DNA of 64,000 nt from an uncultured Alphaproteobacteria bacterium (GCA_902613185.1 CACMGP010000003.1:62001-126000), one strand, 5' to 3'; positions 1-10,935 are shown, numbered from the stretch's first letter. Notes: generated by a model from the sequence alone, not told the origin. Translations and numbers: made by a program.

Positions 1-1818
1 CACAGTATAGCTATCTTTTTCATAGATGCTCTCGATAATTTCACCAATATTTCTTTTCACTGATTGAGGGGTAATGTTATTTTTCTTATTAAATTCAATT
101 TGTTTATTTTTTCTGTATTTTGTTTCCTCAAGAGCTGCTTTAATACTTTTAGTTAATACATCTGCATATAAAATCACCTTTCCATCTATATTTCTGGCTG
201 CACGACCTATAGTTTGGACCAAACTAGTTTTTGACCTTAAATAACCCTCTTTGTCGGCGTCAAGAATGGCGACTAAACCACACTCAGGAATATCTAGTCC
301 TTCTCTAAGTAAATTAATACCAATTAAAATATCAATTTCCCCAATTCTTAAAGATCGAATAAGTTTTATTCTATCAATAGTCTCAACATCAGAATGCATA
401 TATTCAGCCTTTAAATTATGTTCTTTTAAGTAATTGGTTAAGTCCTCAGCATTTTTTTTTGTAAGAGTTGTAATCAATACTCTATTTTTATTATTTAGTG
501 TTATTTTAATTTCACCCATCAAATCTTCCACTTGATTGACAGTTGTTTTGATCACACACTCAGGATCAATTAGACCTGTGGGCCGTATGATTTGTTCAAC
601 ATACTCATTTTCGACTTCATTCAATTCCCATGGGCCAGGAGTTGCAGATAAAAAAATAGTAGGCGGACGCATCATATTCCATTCTTCAAAAGTTAAAGGT
701 CGATTATCCAATGCAGATGGAAGTCTAAATCCATAATCTGATAAAGTTTTTTTTCTAGATCGGTCACCTTTATACATTCCATTTATTTGAGGCACGGATA
801 CATGAGACTCATCAATTATAAGAAGCGAGTTTTCTGGAATAAACTCGTATAGAGTTGGTGGTGGTTCACCAGGTTGTCTTCCACTTAAATATCTCGAATA
901 ATTCTCAATTCCTGAACATGTTCCCGTTGCCTGTATCATTTCCAAATCAAAATTAGTTCTCTCTTTTAATCTTTGAAATTCAAGCAACTTTTTTTCATTA
1001 TCAAACTCCTCTAGTCTTATTTTTAAATCTTTTTTAATTTCTTTAATAGCGTTCTCTAATCGTGGTTTTGGAGTAATGTAATGACTATTTGCAAAGATTT
1101 TTACTTCTTCGAAGCTTTGAATGAATTCACCTGTGAGAGGATCAAACTCTTTAATATCTTCCACCTCGTCTCCAAAAAAACTTATCCTCCAAGCTATATC
1201 CTCTAAATGCGCAGGAAAAATATCAACCCGATCTCCAGTTACTCGAAACATACCTCTTCTAAAATCAATATTATTTCTTTTATACTGTAACTCTACTAAT
1301 TCTCTCAGGAACTCCATTAAATTAATGTTCTGTCCTTTTTTTATCTCTAAAGTCATTTTAGAGTAAGAGTCAACGGACCCTATGCCGTATATACATGAAA
1401 CACTTGCTACAATAATTACATCTTCTCTTTCTACTAATGATCTAGTTGCTGAGTGTCTAAAACGATCTATTTGCTCATTTATAGAGGACTCTTTTTCTAT
1501 GAATGTATCTGATCGAGGTACATAAGCTTCTGGTTGGTAATAATCATAATAACTCACAAAATACTCAACTGCATTTTTAGGAAACAATACTTTTAACTCC
1601 TCATATAATTGAGCAGCCAAGGTCTTATTTGGAGCCATAATCAATGTTGGTCTGTTATATTTTTCAATAACATTTGCAATTGTAAATGTTTTTCCAGAGC
1701 CGGTTACACCCAATAATACTTGGCTTTGTTTCCTTTTTTCTAAACCATCAATTAATTTTTTAATTGCTTGAGGCTGATCTCCTTTAGGTTTATTTTCACT
1801 TACTATTTTAAATGGCAT
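1..1818 (-). CDS. uvrB: UvrABC excinuclease subunit B (3' end cut by window edge)
   Basis: This is the damage-verifying helicase subunit of nucleotide excision repair, which receives DNA from UvrA and recruits the UvrC nuclease. Translation of the reverse strand from the ATG at 1818 gives 606 codons without a stop; the family is usually about 670 residues, so the C-terminal UVR motif lies outside the window. Visible are GDQPQAI near the N-terminus, Walker [11 protein letters not shown] near residue 45, the beta-hairpin motif [12 protein letters not shown] near residue 91 and the helicase II motif [11 protein letters not shown] near residue 334. It is divergent from the aminotransferase gene across a 47-base gap. 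Identification is secure. Confidence 0.96.
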   Translation of the reverse strand, partial: MPFKIVSENKPKGDQPQAIKKLIDGLEKRKQSQVLLGVTGSGKTFTIANVIEKYNRPTLIMAPNKTLAAQLYEELKVLFPKNAVEYFVSYYDYYQPEAYVPRSDTFIEKESSINEQIDRFRHSATRSLVEREDVIIVASVSCIYGIGSVDSYSKMTLEIKKGQNINLMEFLRELVELQYKRNNIDFRRGMFRVTGDRVDIFPAHLEDIAWRISFFGDEVEDIKEFDPLTGEFIQSFEEVKIFANSHYITPKPRLENAIKEIKKDLKIRLEEFDNEKKLLEFQRLKERTNFDLEMIQATGTCSGIENYSRYLSGRQPGEPPPTLYEFIPENSLLIIDESHVSVPQINGMYKGDRSRKKTLSDYGFRLPSALDNRPLTFEEWNMMRPPTIFLSATPGPWELNEVENEYVEQIIRPTGLIDPECVIKTTVNQVEDLMGEIKITLNNKNRVLITTLTKKNAEDLTNYLKEHNLKAEYMHSDVETIDRIKLIRSLRIGEIDILIGINLLREGLDIPECGLVAILDADKEGYLRSKTSLVQTIGRAARNIDGKVILYADVLTKSIKAALEETKYRKNKQIEFNKKNNITPQSVKRNIGEIIESIYEKDSYTV

Positions 1819-1865
1819 ACTTGTAGAAATTTATAAATAAGTTTATAGATAACTAAATAAAAAAA

Positions 1866-3062
1866 ATGATTTCAAATAGAGTAAATAACATAAAACCATC
1901 ATTAACAATAGCTACCAATATGAAGGCCCAAGAACTAAAAAGAGCTGGTAAGGATGTGATTGTTTTAGCAGCCGGAGAACCAGATTTTGATACACCTGAT
2001 CACATTAAAAGCGCAGCTATTGAGGCCATAAATATGGGTTTTACTAAGTATGTACCAGGTAAAGGAACACCAGACCTGCAAGTCGCAATTCAAAAAAAAT
2101 TTCAAAGAGATAATAACTTAAATTATGAACTTGGTAATATTACAGTTGGAGTTGGTGGAAAGCATATAATTTATAATGCTTTCTCAGCAACTATTAATCA
2201 AGGTGATGAAGTTATAATCCCTGCTCCATATTGGGTGAGTTACCCCGATATTGTAATTTTAAATGATGGAAAACCCATCATAGTTGAGTGTGGTGAGCAA
2301 AATGGTTTTAAAATCACACCTGAGGATTTGGAGAAAAATATATCTTCAAAAACAAAATGGCTGATGCTAAATAGCCCAAGTAATCCGACTGGATCTATGT
2401 ATAGCAAAGAGGAATTGGTTGCTATAGGAGATGTTCTTAAAAGTTATGAAAATATTTATATTTTATCTGATGATATTTATGAAAAGATTGTTTACGACAC
2501 CAATGATTTCAAAACAATAGCTGAAGTTTGCCCATTTTTAAAAGAAAGAACATTAACAATGAATGGATTATCCAAGTCTTATTGTATGACAGGCTGGAGA
2601 GTAGGCTACGCAGCAGGTCCAGTCAGTCTCATCAATGCAATGAACAAAGTTCAATCACAAAACGTATCTTCAACAGCATCAATATCAATGGCGGCTTCTG
2701 TTGAGGCATTAAATGGAGATCAAAGTTTTATCATATCAAACAATGAATCTTTTCTTAGAAGGCGTAATTTAGTTGTAAAACATTTAAATGAAACACCTGG
2801 GTTGTCTTGTAGAACTCCAGAGGGTGCTTTTTACGTTTTTGCTTCATGTAAAGGAGTTTTAGGTAAGACAACGGAGTCTGGTAAAAAACTCTTAACTGAT
2901 GGTGACTTTATGGATTATCTTCTTGAAGAGGTGGGTGTTGCAGGTGTACAAGGTTCTGCATTTGGGCTAGAGGGTTTCTTTAGAATATCTTATGCAACCT
3001 CTGACTCAATATTAGAGGATGCCTGCCAAAGAATTAAAACTGCTTGTTCTAAATTAAGTTAA
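1866..3062 (+). CDS. aspC: Class I aminotransferase, aspartate aminotransferase type
   Basis: This 398-residue cytosolic PLP enzyme most likely transfers the amino group between aspartate and 2-oxoglutarate. The N-terminal AAGEPDFDTP segment, NSPSNPTG near residue 170, SDDIYE near 203 and the PLP-lysine context GLSKSYCMTGWRVGY (Lys237) are hallmarks of the bacterial type I-gamma aspartate/prephenate aminotransferases. The carboxylate-binding arginine lies in FFRISYAT near residue 376. Length matches the family. The ATG at 1866 has no clear Shine-Dalgarno sequence. The 3' end overlaps the convergent pyruvate kinase gene by 9 bases. Exact substrate (aspartate, prephenate or another amino acid) cannot be settled from sequence. 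Confidence 0.9.
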   Translation: MISNRVNNIKPSLTIATNMKAQELKRAGKDVIVLAAGEPDFDTPDHIKSAAIEAINMGFTKYVPGKGTPDLQVAIQKKFQRDNNLNYELGNITVGVGGKHIIYNAFSATINQGDEVIIPAPYWVSYPDIVILNDGKPIIVECGEQNGFKITPEDLEKNISSKTKWLMLNSPSNPTGSMYSKEELVAIGDVLKSYENIYILSDDIYEKIVYDTNDFKTIAEVCPFLKERTLTMNGLSKSYCMTGWRVGYAAGPVSLINAMNKVQSQNVSSTASISMAASVEALNGDQSFIISNNESFLRRRNLVVKHLNETPGLSCRTPEGAFYVFASCKGVLGKTTESGKKLLTDGDFMDYLLEEVGVAGVQGSAFGLEGFFRISYATSDSILEDACQRIKTACSKLS

Positions 3063-4490
3063 TTTACTATTAGAAATAATTTTAGCTATTCGAAGAATAT
3101 TTGTATTTCCAACTTTTCCAAAAGGCACTCCAGCTGTGATTATTATTTTTTCACCATGTTTTAGAATTTTTCTTACCTTTGCTATTTTACAGGCACGGTC
3201 AACCATCTCAGTTGATGATGAAATTTCATCTACAACATCCATAAAAGTACCCCAAGTTAAAGCATTTTGACGAGCAACTTTTTTATTAGTTGTTAATCCT
3301 ATTAAGGTCACATCAGGCCTCATCCTTGCGACTCTTAAAACAGATCTTCCTGATTGAGAAAATGTTGCAATACAATTGCATTCGGCAATGGTGGCTACTT
3401 CAAGTGCCGCAGTAGCTATAGCCTCTGTTGATGTTTTTACCATATTCAAATTATAATTTTGTATATTAGCTAAATATTTAGGATCACTTTCAACGCGTTT
3501 AATAATTTTATTCATCATTTCTACAGACTCTTTGGGATAATTACCAGCAGCTGACTCTGCAGATAACATTACAGCGTCTACTCCTTGAAATACCGCTGTA
3601 GCGACATCAGAGGCCTCAGCCCTTGTTGGAGTAGGTGAGTCAATCATACTCTCAAGCATTTGGGTTGCAACAATACATGGCTTTCCGTATTTCCTGCAAG
3701 CAGCGACCATTGTTCTTTGATGAATTGGCACATCTTCTGGGTTGGTTTCAACACCCAGATCTCCTCTAGCAACCATTATTCCATCAGAATTTTCAGTTAT
3801 CGACTCAATTTCTTTCATAGCAGAGGGTTTTTCTACTTTAACCATTACTTTAAATTTTGCAGGAATAAGTTTTTTTGCTGTTAATAAATCTTTTGTAGTT
3901 TGAATAAATGAAAGAGCTATCCAATCAACATCAAGTTTAATAGCTAGCTCTAAATCTTTTTTATCTTTTGGAGTAATTATTTTTAAATCAAGTTTTGTAT
4001 CTGGAATATTTAATCCTTTGTTATTAGAAATTTCTCCACCATCTGTGACAACACATTTAATTGCAGAAGCAGATTTTGATTTTACTTTTAATCTTACCTT
4101 ACCATCATTCACTAACAGCCTTTGTCCGATTGCTATAGATTTGAAAATTTCTTTGTGAGGCAAGTAGACTCGAGAACTGTCACCATTTTTTTTATTTTGA
4201 TCAAAAGTAAATATTTGGTTTTTTTTTAGCTGTTCTTTGACATTTAGAAATCTACCAACTCTAAATTTGGGACCCTGTAAGTCACCTAAAATACAAATAT
4301 AACGATCATATTTTTTTTCTAAATTTCTAATAATTTTAACTTTTTTTTTGTGATCCTCATGGTCACCATGACTAAAATTAAGACGAAATACGTCAGCACC
4401 AGATAAAAATAATTTCTCAATAGCTTTTTCAGTCTCACAGGCTGGTCCTAATGTTGCAACAATTTTGGCTTTACGGTTTCTAAGTTTCAT
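3054..4490 (-). CDS. pyk: Pyruvate kinase
   Basis: Catalyses the last glycolytic step, phosphoenolpyruvate plus ADP to pyruvate plus ATP, in the cytosol. The 478-residue length is normal. The protein opens with RKAKIVATLGPA and FRLNFSHG, the nucleotide and PEP-site strands of the barrel. A lid domain follows at roughly residues 70-165, then KVEKPSAM and MVARGDLGVE, the metal and PEP-binding signature. The allosteric C-terminal domain is complete, with TFSQSGRSVLRVAR. Its presence implies a working lower glycolysis, which is not universal among streamlined marine alphaproteobacteria. It converges on the aminotransferase gene with a 9-base overlap and diverges from the DUF1244 gene. Confidence 0.95.
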   Translation of the reverse strand: MKLRNRKAKIVATLGPACETEKAIEKLFLSGADVFRLNFSHGDHEDHKKKVKIIRNLEKKYDRYICILGDLQGPKFRVGRFLNVKEQLKKNQIFTFDQNKKNGDSSRVYLPHKEIFKSIAIGQRLLVNDGKVRLKVKSKSASAIKCVVTDGGEISNNKGLNIPDTKLDLKIITPKDKKDLELAIKLDVDWIALSFIQTTKDLLTAKKLIPAKFKVMVKVEKPSAMKEIESITENSDGIMVARGDLGVETNPEDVPIHQRTMVAACRKYGKPCIVATQMLESMIDSPTPTRAEASDVATAVFQGVDAVMLSAESAAGNYPKESVEMMNKIIKRVESDPKYLANIQNYNLNMVKTSTEAIATAALEVATIAECNCIATFSQSGRSVLRVARMRPDVTLIGLTTNKKVARQNALTWGTFMDVVDEISSSTEMVDRACKIAKVRKILKHGEKIIITAGVPFGKVGNTNILRIAKIISNSKLT

Positions 4491-4537
4491 TTGATTTGTT
4501 TAGAAATTAATAAATAACATGATATTAGTAAATTACC

Positions 4538-4843
4538 ATGAGTAAAATATCAAAAGAACAAGAATACAAAATTAAAGCCAACGTGCTTGATCATTTAATT
4601 AATCATTTAAGAGAAAGGACTGATGTACAAAATATTGACCTGATGAATCTTAGTGGATTTTGCAGAAATTGTTTATCAAAATGGTATGTAAAATATGCAA
4701 AAGAGGAAAACTATGATCTAGACTATGAGGAATCAAGAAAGATTATTTATGGAGTGGCTTACTCTGAATGGAAAAGTAAATATCAATCAGAAGCAACAAA
4801 AGAACAAATAGAACAATTTAAAAAAAATAGTTTAGATGACTGA
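4538..4843 (+). CDS. DUF1244 family protein
   Basis: A 101-residue soluble protein with the pattern of the DUF1244 family: LDHLINHLRERTDVQNIDLMN followed by the conserved SGFCRNCLSKWY segment with its CxxC pair near residues 42-45, then an acidic helix ending in YSEWKSKYQ. The family is small, alpha-helical and widespread in Proteobacteria, with no agreed function. The gene overlaps the following peptidase gene by 8 bases, so the two are probably co-transcribed. The paired cysteines could bind a metal or form a disulfide, but nothing else in the sequence tells which. Confidence 0.8.
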   Translation: MSKISKEQEYKIKANVLDHLINHLRERTDVQNIDLMNLSGFCRNCLSKWYVKYAKEENYDLDYEESRKIIYGVAYSEWKSKYQSEATKEQIEQFKKNSLDD

Positions 4844-6587
4844 GAAATTGCCGAACTGGAATTTAGGAGATTTTTACTCTTCTATAAAAGACGAAGGAAT
4901 TAATCTTGATCTCAAAAAATTTAGAAATTTTTCTAAATCTTTCAACAAAAAATATAAAGGTCAATTAGTTAATCAAGCTCAAAATCTCGAAAGCATCATA
5001 AAAGAGTATGAAGACGGTAATGAACTTGGTGACAAGATCGGAAATTTCGCTTTTTTGATATACGCAACAAATATGAGTGACCAAAAGACGGTTCAATTCT
5101 ATCAAGGCATAAATGAAAAACTTACAGAGATATCGTCAAACTTGATTTTTTTTACAAACGAAATAAATGCTACAAAAGACCCAGAATTTGAAAAATTTTT
5201 ATTAAATGCTGGCAAATATAAAAATTGGTTAATTAACATTCGTCGATATAAACAACATCAACTTGATGAAAAAAGTGAGATGATTTTCCTTGACAAGAAT
5301 TTAACCTCTAACTCTTCATGGGTGAGATTCTTTGAAGAACAAATAAATGATTTAAAATTTAAAATCGATGATAAAGATTTAAATAGTTCAGAAGCTTTAA
5401 ATTTATTATCTGATCATAAAGCAACTACCAGAAAAAAAGCAGCAAAAAGCATTGAAGATGTTTTTAAATCGAATGTAAAAACTTTTTCTTTTATTACAAA
5501 CACTCTTGCAAAAGATAAAATTACTAATGATAAGTGGAGAAAATACAAATCTCCAACAGACTCAAGAAATTTAGCGAATAATGTTGAAAATAAAGTTGTC
5601 GACGCACTAACTGATAGTGTTACTTCCAACTACAAGAATATCTCACATCGTTACTATAAAATTAAGGCAAAACTTTTTAATCAAGAAAAACTAAATTATT
5701 GGGATAGAAACGCGCCTTATCCTGACTCACCAAATAAAAAGATAAATTGGTCCGAGGCAAAAGATATTGTAATCCGCTCATATGCTAACTTTGATGAGAG
5801 TTTTAAAGATATCGTATTATTATTTTTTAATAACAGTTGGATTGATGCTGAGTTGAAATCTGGTAAATCTCCAGGAGCATTTGCAGCTTCTACAATCCCT
5901 TCAATTCACCCTTATATTTTGACAAACTTCCACGGTAAAACCAGAGATGTAATGACATTAGCTCATGAACTTGGACATGGATGTCACCAATATTTGTCTG
6001 CCAAACAAGGTTTGTTGTTATCCAGCACTCCACTTACTCTAGCAGAGACCGCAAGTGTCTTTGGAGAGATGATGACTTTTCGAACATTACTTGAAGATAG
6101 TGATAAGAGTGCAAGAAAATATCTTTTAGCATCAAAAATAGAAGACATGATTAACACTGTTGTCAGGCAAATATCATTTTTTGAATTTGAAAAGTTAGTT
6201 CACAATGAGAGAAAAAAAGGAGAATTATCATCTGATCAACTTTGTGATTTTTGGATGAAAACACAATCAGAAAGTCTTGGGCCTAATATTGAATTAACAG
6301 ATGGATATAGATATTTTTGGACATACATACCTCATTTTATTCATACTCCTTTTTATGTTTATGCATATGCTTTTGGAGATTGCTTAGTAAATATTTTGAT
6401 TCAACTTTATGATGAGGGCCTACCAAACTTTAAAGAAAGTTACATTAATCTTTTAAAAAGTGGTGGCTCGAAACACTATAGTGAGGTTTTAAAACCATTT
6501 AACGTGGATTTAAAACAAAAAAATAGTTGGGAAAAGGGACTCTCAATGATTTCAGGTCTGATAGATGAGTTTGAAAAAAGTATCTAG
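4836..6587 (+). CDS. pepF: M3 family oligoendopeptidase (PepF-like)
   Basis: A 583-residue zinc metallopeptidase expected to degrade short peptides in the cytosol. The catalytic HELGH is at residues 377-381 (context LAHELGHGCHQ) and the third zinc ligand is the glutamate in LAETASVFGEM about 25 residues later, the standard M3 arrangement. The helical N-terminal part and the C-terminal PHFIHTPFYVYAYAFG segment fit the pepF clade. There is no signal peptide. It starts inside the 3' end of the DUF1244 gene and is followed 6 bases later by the UbiB-like kinase gene, so these three probably form one transcript. Confidence 0.9.
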   Translation: MTEKLPNWNLGDFYSSIKDEGINLDLKKFRNFSKSFNKKYKGQLVNQAQNLESIIKEYEDGNELGDKIGNFAFLIYATNMSDQKTVQFYQGINEKLTEISSNLIFFTNEINATKDPEFEKFLLNAGKYKNWLINIRRYKQHQLDEKSEMIFLDKNLTSNSSWVRFFEEQINDLKFKIDDKDLNSSEALNLLSDHKATTRKKAAKSIEDVFKSNVKTFSFITNTLAKDKITNDKWRKYKSPTDSRNLANNVENKVVDALTDSVTSNYKNISHRYYKIKAKLFNQEKLNYWDRNAPYPDSPNKKINWSEAKDIVIRSYANFDESFKDIVLLFFNNSWIDAELKSGKSPGAFAASTIPSIHPYILTNFHGKTRDVMTLAHELGHGCHQYLSAKQGLLLSSTPLTLAETASVFGEMMTFRTLLEDSDKSARKYLLASKIEDMINTVVRQISFFEFEKLVHNERKKGELSSDQLCDFWMKTQSESLGPNIELTDGYRYFWTYIPHFIHTPFYVYAYAFGDCLVNILIQLYDEGLPNFKESYINLLKSGGSKHYSEVLKPFNVDLKQKNSWEKGLSMISGLIDEFEKSI

Positions 6588-6593
6588 TTTAAA

Positions 6594-7922
6594 ATGAAAG
6601 AAGAAAATAATTTAGTATCAAGAGTAAAAAGGTACTCAAAAGTTACAACTTCCATGACTTCTTTGGCTACAAAATTTGCAGGAAAAAAATATTTAAATTT
6701 TGATTTGAACGATCAAAAGTATGCTGCTCAAATCACAGAGATCTTGGGTAATTTAAAAGGACCTTTGATGAAGGTGGCACAACTCAGCGCTACTATTCCT
6801 GATTTACTGCCTGAAGAGTATGCGAGAAAATTAGCTGAATTACAGTCAAATGCTCCTCCGATGTCATGGGTGTTTGTAAAAAGAAGAATGAAAGCTGAAT
6901 TAGGTGAAAATTGGCAAAATAACTTCAAAGAATTTAATCAAGAAGCAAGTTTTGCTGCCTCTTTGGGTCAGGTTCATAAGGCCAAATTGAAAACCAATGA
7001 TTATGTTGCGTGTAAGCTACAATATCCTGATATGTCCTCAGCAGTAGAAGCTGACTTAAATCAATTAAAAATTATATTTAAAATTTACTCTAGTTATAAT
7101 AAATCAATTCAAATTAGAGAGATCTATAAAGAAATAGAAGCAAGACTAAAAGAAGAATTAAATTATAGTTTAGAAAATAAACATTTAAAAATTTTTAAAT
7201 TTATTCATAAAAATAACTCTTATATCAAAATTCCAAATGTTTACGAAAAAATATCTACAAACAGACTTTTAGTTATGGAATTTCTTAATGGCAAAAAATT
7301 AATTGAATACAAAAATGCATCACAAAAAACTAGAAATGAATTAGCAAAAAAATTATTTATGGCATGGTACTTACCCTTTTATAAATACGGTATAATTCAT
7401 GGAGATCCACATTTAGGTAATTACTCAGTAGATAATAAAAACAATATTAATCTATTTGATTATGGCTGTGTAAGGATATTTCCTCCAAAATTTGTCAAAG
7501 GTGTAATAGACCTTTATTTTGCTCTAAAAGAAAAAGATAACAAAAAGATAAAAACCGCTTATCAAGTATGGGGGTTTAAAGACATTGATGATAAATTAAT
7601 GAATGTTTTAAATAAATGGGCTTTATTCTTGTATGATCCAATCTTAAAAAATGAGGTTCGAAAAATACAAGACTCAGATAGTGGTATCTATGGAGCTAAA
7701 ATAGCTAGCGAAGTCCATAAAGAGCTCAAAAAATATGGAGGAGTTAAACCTCCAAGAGAGTTTGTATTTATGGATCGAGCAGCGGTTGGTTTGGGGTCAA
7801 TCTTTATTCATTTGAAAGCTGAAATAAATTGGTACAAGCTTTTTCATGACTTAATTAAAGATTTTTCAGTTAAAAATGTTGAAACCAATCAAAAAAAAGC
7901 ATTCAAATTTGCCGGTTTATGA
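6594..7922 (+). CDS. ABC1/UbiB family atypical kinase
   Basis: A 442-residue AarF/ABC1/UbiB-type protein-kinase-like protein; members support ubiquinone synthesis or lipid handling by an ATP-dependent activity that is still poorly defined. Visible are the N-terminal KxGQ-like motif as KGPLMKVAQ near residue 57, the alanine-rich nucleotide loop FAASLGQVHKA near residue 120, the VACKLQYP lysine strand near 139, the catalytic loop IHGDPHLGNY near 267 and the metal motif LFDYGCVR near 285. No transmembrane helices are visible at the C-terminus, so this resembles the soluble ABC1 group rather than E. coli UbiB. A COQ9-family gene lies 3.2 kb downstream, which fits a quinone theme. Confidence 0.85.
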   Translation: MKEENNLVSRVKRYSKVTTSMTSLATKFAGKKYLNFDLNDQKYAAQITEILGNLKGPLMKVAQLSATIPDLLPEEYARKLAELQSNAPPMSWVFVKRRMKAELGENWQNNFKEFNQEASFAASLGQVHKAKLKTNDYVACKLQYPDMSSAVEADLNQLKIIFKIYSSYNKSIQIREIYKEIEARLKEELNYSLENKHLKIFKFIHKNNSYIKIPNVYEKISTNRLLVMEFLNGKKLIEYKNASQKTRNELAKKLFMAWYLPFYKYGIIHGDPHLGNYSVDNKNNINLFDYGCVRIFPPKFVKGVIDLYFALKEKDNKKIKTAYQVWGFKDIDDKLMNVLNKWALFLYDPILKNEVRKIQDSDSGIYGAKIASEVHKELKKYGGVKPPREFVFMDRAAVGLGSIFIHLKAEINWYKLFHDLIKDFSVKNVETNQKKAFKFAGL

Positions 7923-8018
7923 TCACTTTCAACAAATTTCCAATAAATTTTATAAATCTTAGACTTAACAAATTAGATTTATCTGATATACAACATACCT
8001 TCTAAAAGGAACAAGTTA

Positions 8019-9134
8019 ATGATAATAGGCGCAGTTAAAGAAAAAAAAAAGTTTGAGAATAGAGTTTCTATTTCTCCTGATGATGTAAAAAACTATGTAA
8101 AAGCTGGTCACCAAGTATTTATTGAAAAGGGAGCAGGTTCACTTTCAGGCTTTAATGATAAATCTTATAAAGAGTCTGGAGCGACTCTATCCACCTCAAA
8201 AGAAGTCTTTAAGAATGCTGATATTATTTTAAAAATAAATTGCCCAACCCCAGATGAATCTAAATTCATAAAAAATAATTCTATGGTTATTTCTCAAATC
8301 AGTATACAGAACAACCAAGACAGTATTAAAATTTTAAATTCAAAAAAAATCTCAGCGTTTGCTTTAGAATTAGTCCCAAGAATTACTCGAGCTCAAGATA
8401 TGGATATTTTGTCCTCTCAAGCAAATTTAGCAGGATATCATGCGGTTATAGATGCTGCTCAAGAATTTAACAGAGTATTACCATTATTTATGACGGCTGC
8501 TGGTAAAGTTACTCCGGCAAATGTTTTAGTCATAGGTGCAGGTGTTGCAGGTTTACAAGCTATAGCAACTGCTAAAAGATTAGGTGCTATTGTTTTTGCC
8601 ACAGACGTAAGAATTGCCTCAAAAGAGCAAGTTGAGAGTCTTGGTGGTAAATTTGTTATGGTCGAGGATGAGGAGTCAAAGAATGCTGAAACGAAGGGTG
8701 GTTATGCAAAAGAAATGAGTGCGGAGTACCAAAAGAAACAAGAGGCTTTATTGGCCGAAACTCTAAAGACAATGGATATTGTAATATGTACTGCTCAAAT
8801 ACCCGGAAGAAAAGCGCCTTTAATTTTAAAAAAAGAAATGTTAGAGAACATGCAAAATGGTTCAGTTATTGTTGATCTAGCTGTAGAGTCAGGTGGGAAC
8901 TGCGAATTTAGCCAAGTTGGAAAAGTCGTTTCCAAAAATGGTCTTAAGATTGTAGGTCACGCCAACGTTCCTGGCAGAGTTGCAAATAATGCCTCAAGCC
9001 TTTTTTCAAAAAATATTTCTAACTTTTTAAAATTAATGAACTTTGAAGATAAGAAAAAATCTATGATTAATAAAAGTGATGAAATTATTAAAGCTACAAT
9101 GATTTGCTCAGCTGGAAAGATTTTAATAAAATAA
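8019..9134 (+). CDS. pntAA: NAD(P) transhydrogenase alpha subunit, part 1
   Basis: This is the cytosolic NAD(H)-binding domain I of proton-translocating transhydrogenase, which uses the proton gradient to make NADPH from NADH. The 371 residues begin with IGAVKEKKKFENRVSISPDD and contain the substrate-loop region ALELVPRITRAQDMDILSSQ and the Rossmann motif VIGAGVAGLQA near residue 170. The domain ends before any membrane segment, which matches the split alpha subunit (PntAA/PntAB) of alphaproteobacteria. It is followed 12 bases later by pntAB, and the three pnt genes are one operon. Confidence 0.95.
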   Translation: MIIGAVKEKKKFENRVSISPDDVKNYVKAGHQVFIEKGAGSLSGFNDKSYKESGATLSTSKEVFKNADIILKINCPTPDESKFIKNNSMVISQISIQNNQDSIKILNSKKISAFALELVPRITRAQDMDILSSQANLAGYHAVIDAAQEFNRVLPLFMTAAGKVTPANVLVIGAGVAGLQAIATAKRLGAIVFATDVRIASKEQVESLGGKFVMVEDEESKNAETKGGYAKEMSAEYQKKQEALLAETLKTMDIVICTAQIPGRKAPLILKKEMLENMQNGSVIVDLAVESGGNCEFSQVGKVVSKNGLKIVGHANVPGRVANNASSLFSKNISNFLKLMNFEDKKKSMINKSDEIIKATMICSAGKILIK

Positions 9135-9146
9135 AAAGGAGTTACT

Positions 9147-9536
9147 ATGTCAGAAATTTCAAATCAATTAGAAAGTTTATCATACAAAGCACAACAAATT
9201 GCAAATGAAGCAAGCCAGTTAGCATCTAGTGTGGCCGAAACATCTGGAGGCCATAGTGACTTTATTATTTTTGGTATAACTGTTTTGGTATTGGCTTGTT
9301 TTGTAGGTTATTATGTAGTTTGGTCCGTTACCCCAGCTTTACACAGTCCTTTGATGGGTGTCACAAACGCTATTTCGTCTGTAATTATTGTTGGAGCTTT
9401 ATTGGCCGCAGGTCCTGTTGATAGTAACATTTCTAAATATTTTGGTTTAGTTGCTGTAACTCTTGCTGCCGTTAACATATTTGGGGGGTTCGTTGTAACA
9501 AATCGAATGCTCTCCATGTTTAAGAAGAAACAATAG
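9147..9536 (+). CDS. pntAB: NAD(P) transhydrogenase alpha subunit, part 2 (membrane)
   Basis: A 129-residue membrane protein with a polar N-terminal segment and three to four hydrophobic helices (roughly residues 38-60, 65-85 and 92-112). The helix segments [19 protein letters not shown] and [17 protein letters not shown] are typical of the PntAB part of transhydrogenase domain II, which with PntB forms the proton channel. The start is supported by a strong AAAAGGAG ribosome binding site 6 bases upstream of the ATG. It lies between pntAA and pntB with gaps of 12 and 7 bases. Confidence 0.95.
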   Translation: MSEISNQLESLSYKAQQIANEASQLASSVAETSGGHSDFIIFGITVLVLACFVGYYVVWSVTPALHSPLMGVTNAISSVIIVGALLAAGPVDSNISKYFGLVAVTLAAVNIFGGFVVTNRMLSMFKKKQ

Positions 9537-9543
9537 GTAAAAA

Positions 9544-10935
9544 ATGTCAACTTTAACAACTGCAGCATATTTAGTTTCATCGGTTTTATTTATACTTTCT
9601 CTTAGAGGGTTATCACATCCTTCAACTGCAAGGAGAGGAAATTTTTTAGGAATTTTAGGGATGACTATAGCCATAGTCACAACACTGTCCAATCCTGGTG
9701 TACTTAGCTATAAAGAAATTGGAATAGCTTTTTTAATAGGTGGTTTGATTGGAACATCAATCGCAGTTAAAATCCAAATGACTGCATTACCACAATTAGT
9801 TGCTGCTTTCCATAGCTTGGTAGGATTAGCTGCTGTATTTGTTGCTGCCTCTGCATATTACAATCCTAGTGCCTTTAATATAGGTACTGTTGGATCTATT
9901 CCGATGGGAAGTTTAATAGAAATGTCAATTGGAACAGCAATAGGTGCTGTGACTTTTACAGGATCTATTATAGCTTTTGGAAAACTCCAAGGTTTTGTCT
10001 CAGGAAATCCTTTAGTTTTCAAAGGTCAACATTTTATTAATTTACTTTTGGGTTTAGGAATTATTGCTTTAATTGTTAAGTTTTGCATCGATCAAAACCA
10101 AGAATTATTTTGGCTTATCGTTTTTGCCTCATTTGTTATCGGGGTACTTTTAATTGTTCCAATTGGAGGAGCAGATATGCCAGTTATTGTCTCAATGTTA
10201 AACTCATATTCCGGATGGGCCGCTGCTGGAATTGGCTTTACTCTATCTAATAACTTATTGATTATTACCGGCGCACTGGTTGGTTCGTCAGGAGCTATCT
10301 TGAGTTACATAATGTGCAAGGGAATGAATAGATCTTTCTTAAACGTTTTACTTGGAGGATTTGGTGGTGAACAAGCAGCTAGTGCTGGCGGAGTAAAAGA
10401 TGATCGTCAAGCAAAACAAGGTAACGCTGCTGATGCTGCTTTTATGATGAAAAATAGCAAAACAATAATCATTGTTCCTGGTTACGGAATGGCTGTTGCT
10501 CAAGCACAACACGCACTGAGAGAGATGGGTGATTTACTTAAAGCTGCAGGTGCAGAAGTAAGATACGCAATCCATCCTGTAGCTGGTAGAATGCCGGGAC
10601 ACATGAATGTGTTACTTGCAGAAGCAAATGTTCCCTATGATGAAGTTCTAGAACTCGATGAAATTAATAGAGATTTCTCTGAGACTGATGTTGCATTTGT
10701 GATTGGTGCTAATGATGTAACTAACCCTGCTGCAAAAACTGATAAGACTAGTGCCATTTATGGTATGCCTATTTTAGATGTAGAAAATGCTGGACAAGTA
10801 TTTTTCGTTAAAAGAGGTATGGCTAGTGGATATGCAGGTGTTCAAAATGAATTATTTTTCCGAGACAACACCTTGATGTTATTTGGAGATGCTAAGAAAG
10901 TTTGTGAAGATATAATTAAAGGACTGGAGAATTAG
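9544..10935 (+). CDS. pntB: NAD(P) transhydrogenase beta subunit
   Basis: This 463-residue subunit carries the rest of the proton-conducting membrane domain (about nine helices up to residue 260) and the NADP(H)-binding domain III. The membrane part includes [14 protein letters not shown] and the sequence [14 protein letters not shown], with a conserved functional histidine. The nucleotide domain shows [18 protein letters not shown] near residue 318, [16 protein letters not shown] and [13 protein letters not shown]. Length and order match the family. Its stop codon overlaps the 3' end of the convergent rpsU gene by 4 bases. Confidence 0.96.
   Translation: MSTLTTAAYLVSSVLFILSLRGLSHPSTARRGNFLGILGMTIAIVTTLSNPGVLSYKEIGIAFLIGGLIGTSIAVKIQMTALPQLVAAFHSLVGLAAVFVAASAYYNPSAFNIGTVGSIPMGSLIEMSIGTAIGAVTFTGSIIAFGKLQGFVSGNPLVFKGQHFINLLLGLGIIALIVKFCIDQNQELFWLIVFASFVIGVLLIVPIGGADMPVIVSMLNSYSGWAAAGIGFTLSNNLLIITGALVGSSGAILSYIMCKGMNRSFLNVLLGGFGGEQAASAGGVKDDRQAKQGNAADAAFMMKNSKTIIIVPGYGMAVAQAQHALREMGDLLKAAGAEVRYAIHPVAGRMPGHMNVLLAEANVPYDEVLELDEINRDFSETDVAFVIGANDVTNPAAKTDKTSAIYGMPILDVENAGQVFFVKRGMASGYAGVQNELFFRDNTLMLFGDAKKVCEDIIKGLEN

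Noticed and set aside
251-1366. Three short forward frames on the strand opposite uvrB (251-433, 536-736, 1121-1366)
   Set aside because: They lie fully within the strongly conserved uvrB coding sequence, have no family features and are expected by chance opposite a real gene.
9311-9692. Two reverse-strand frames of 81-89 residues across pntAB/pntB
   Set aside because: They sit opposite well-recognised transhydrogenase genes and show no recognisable composition.
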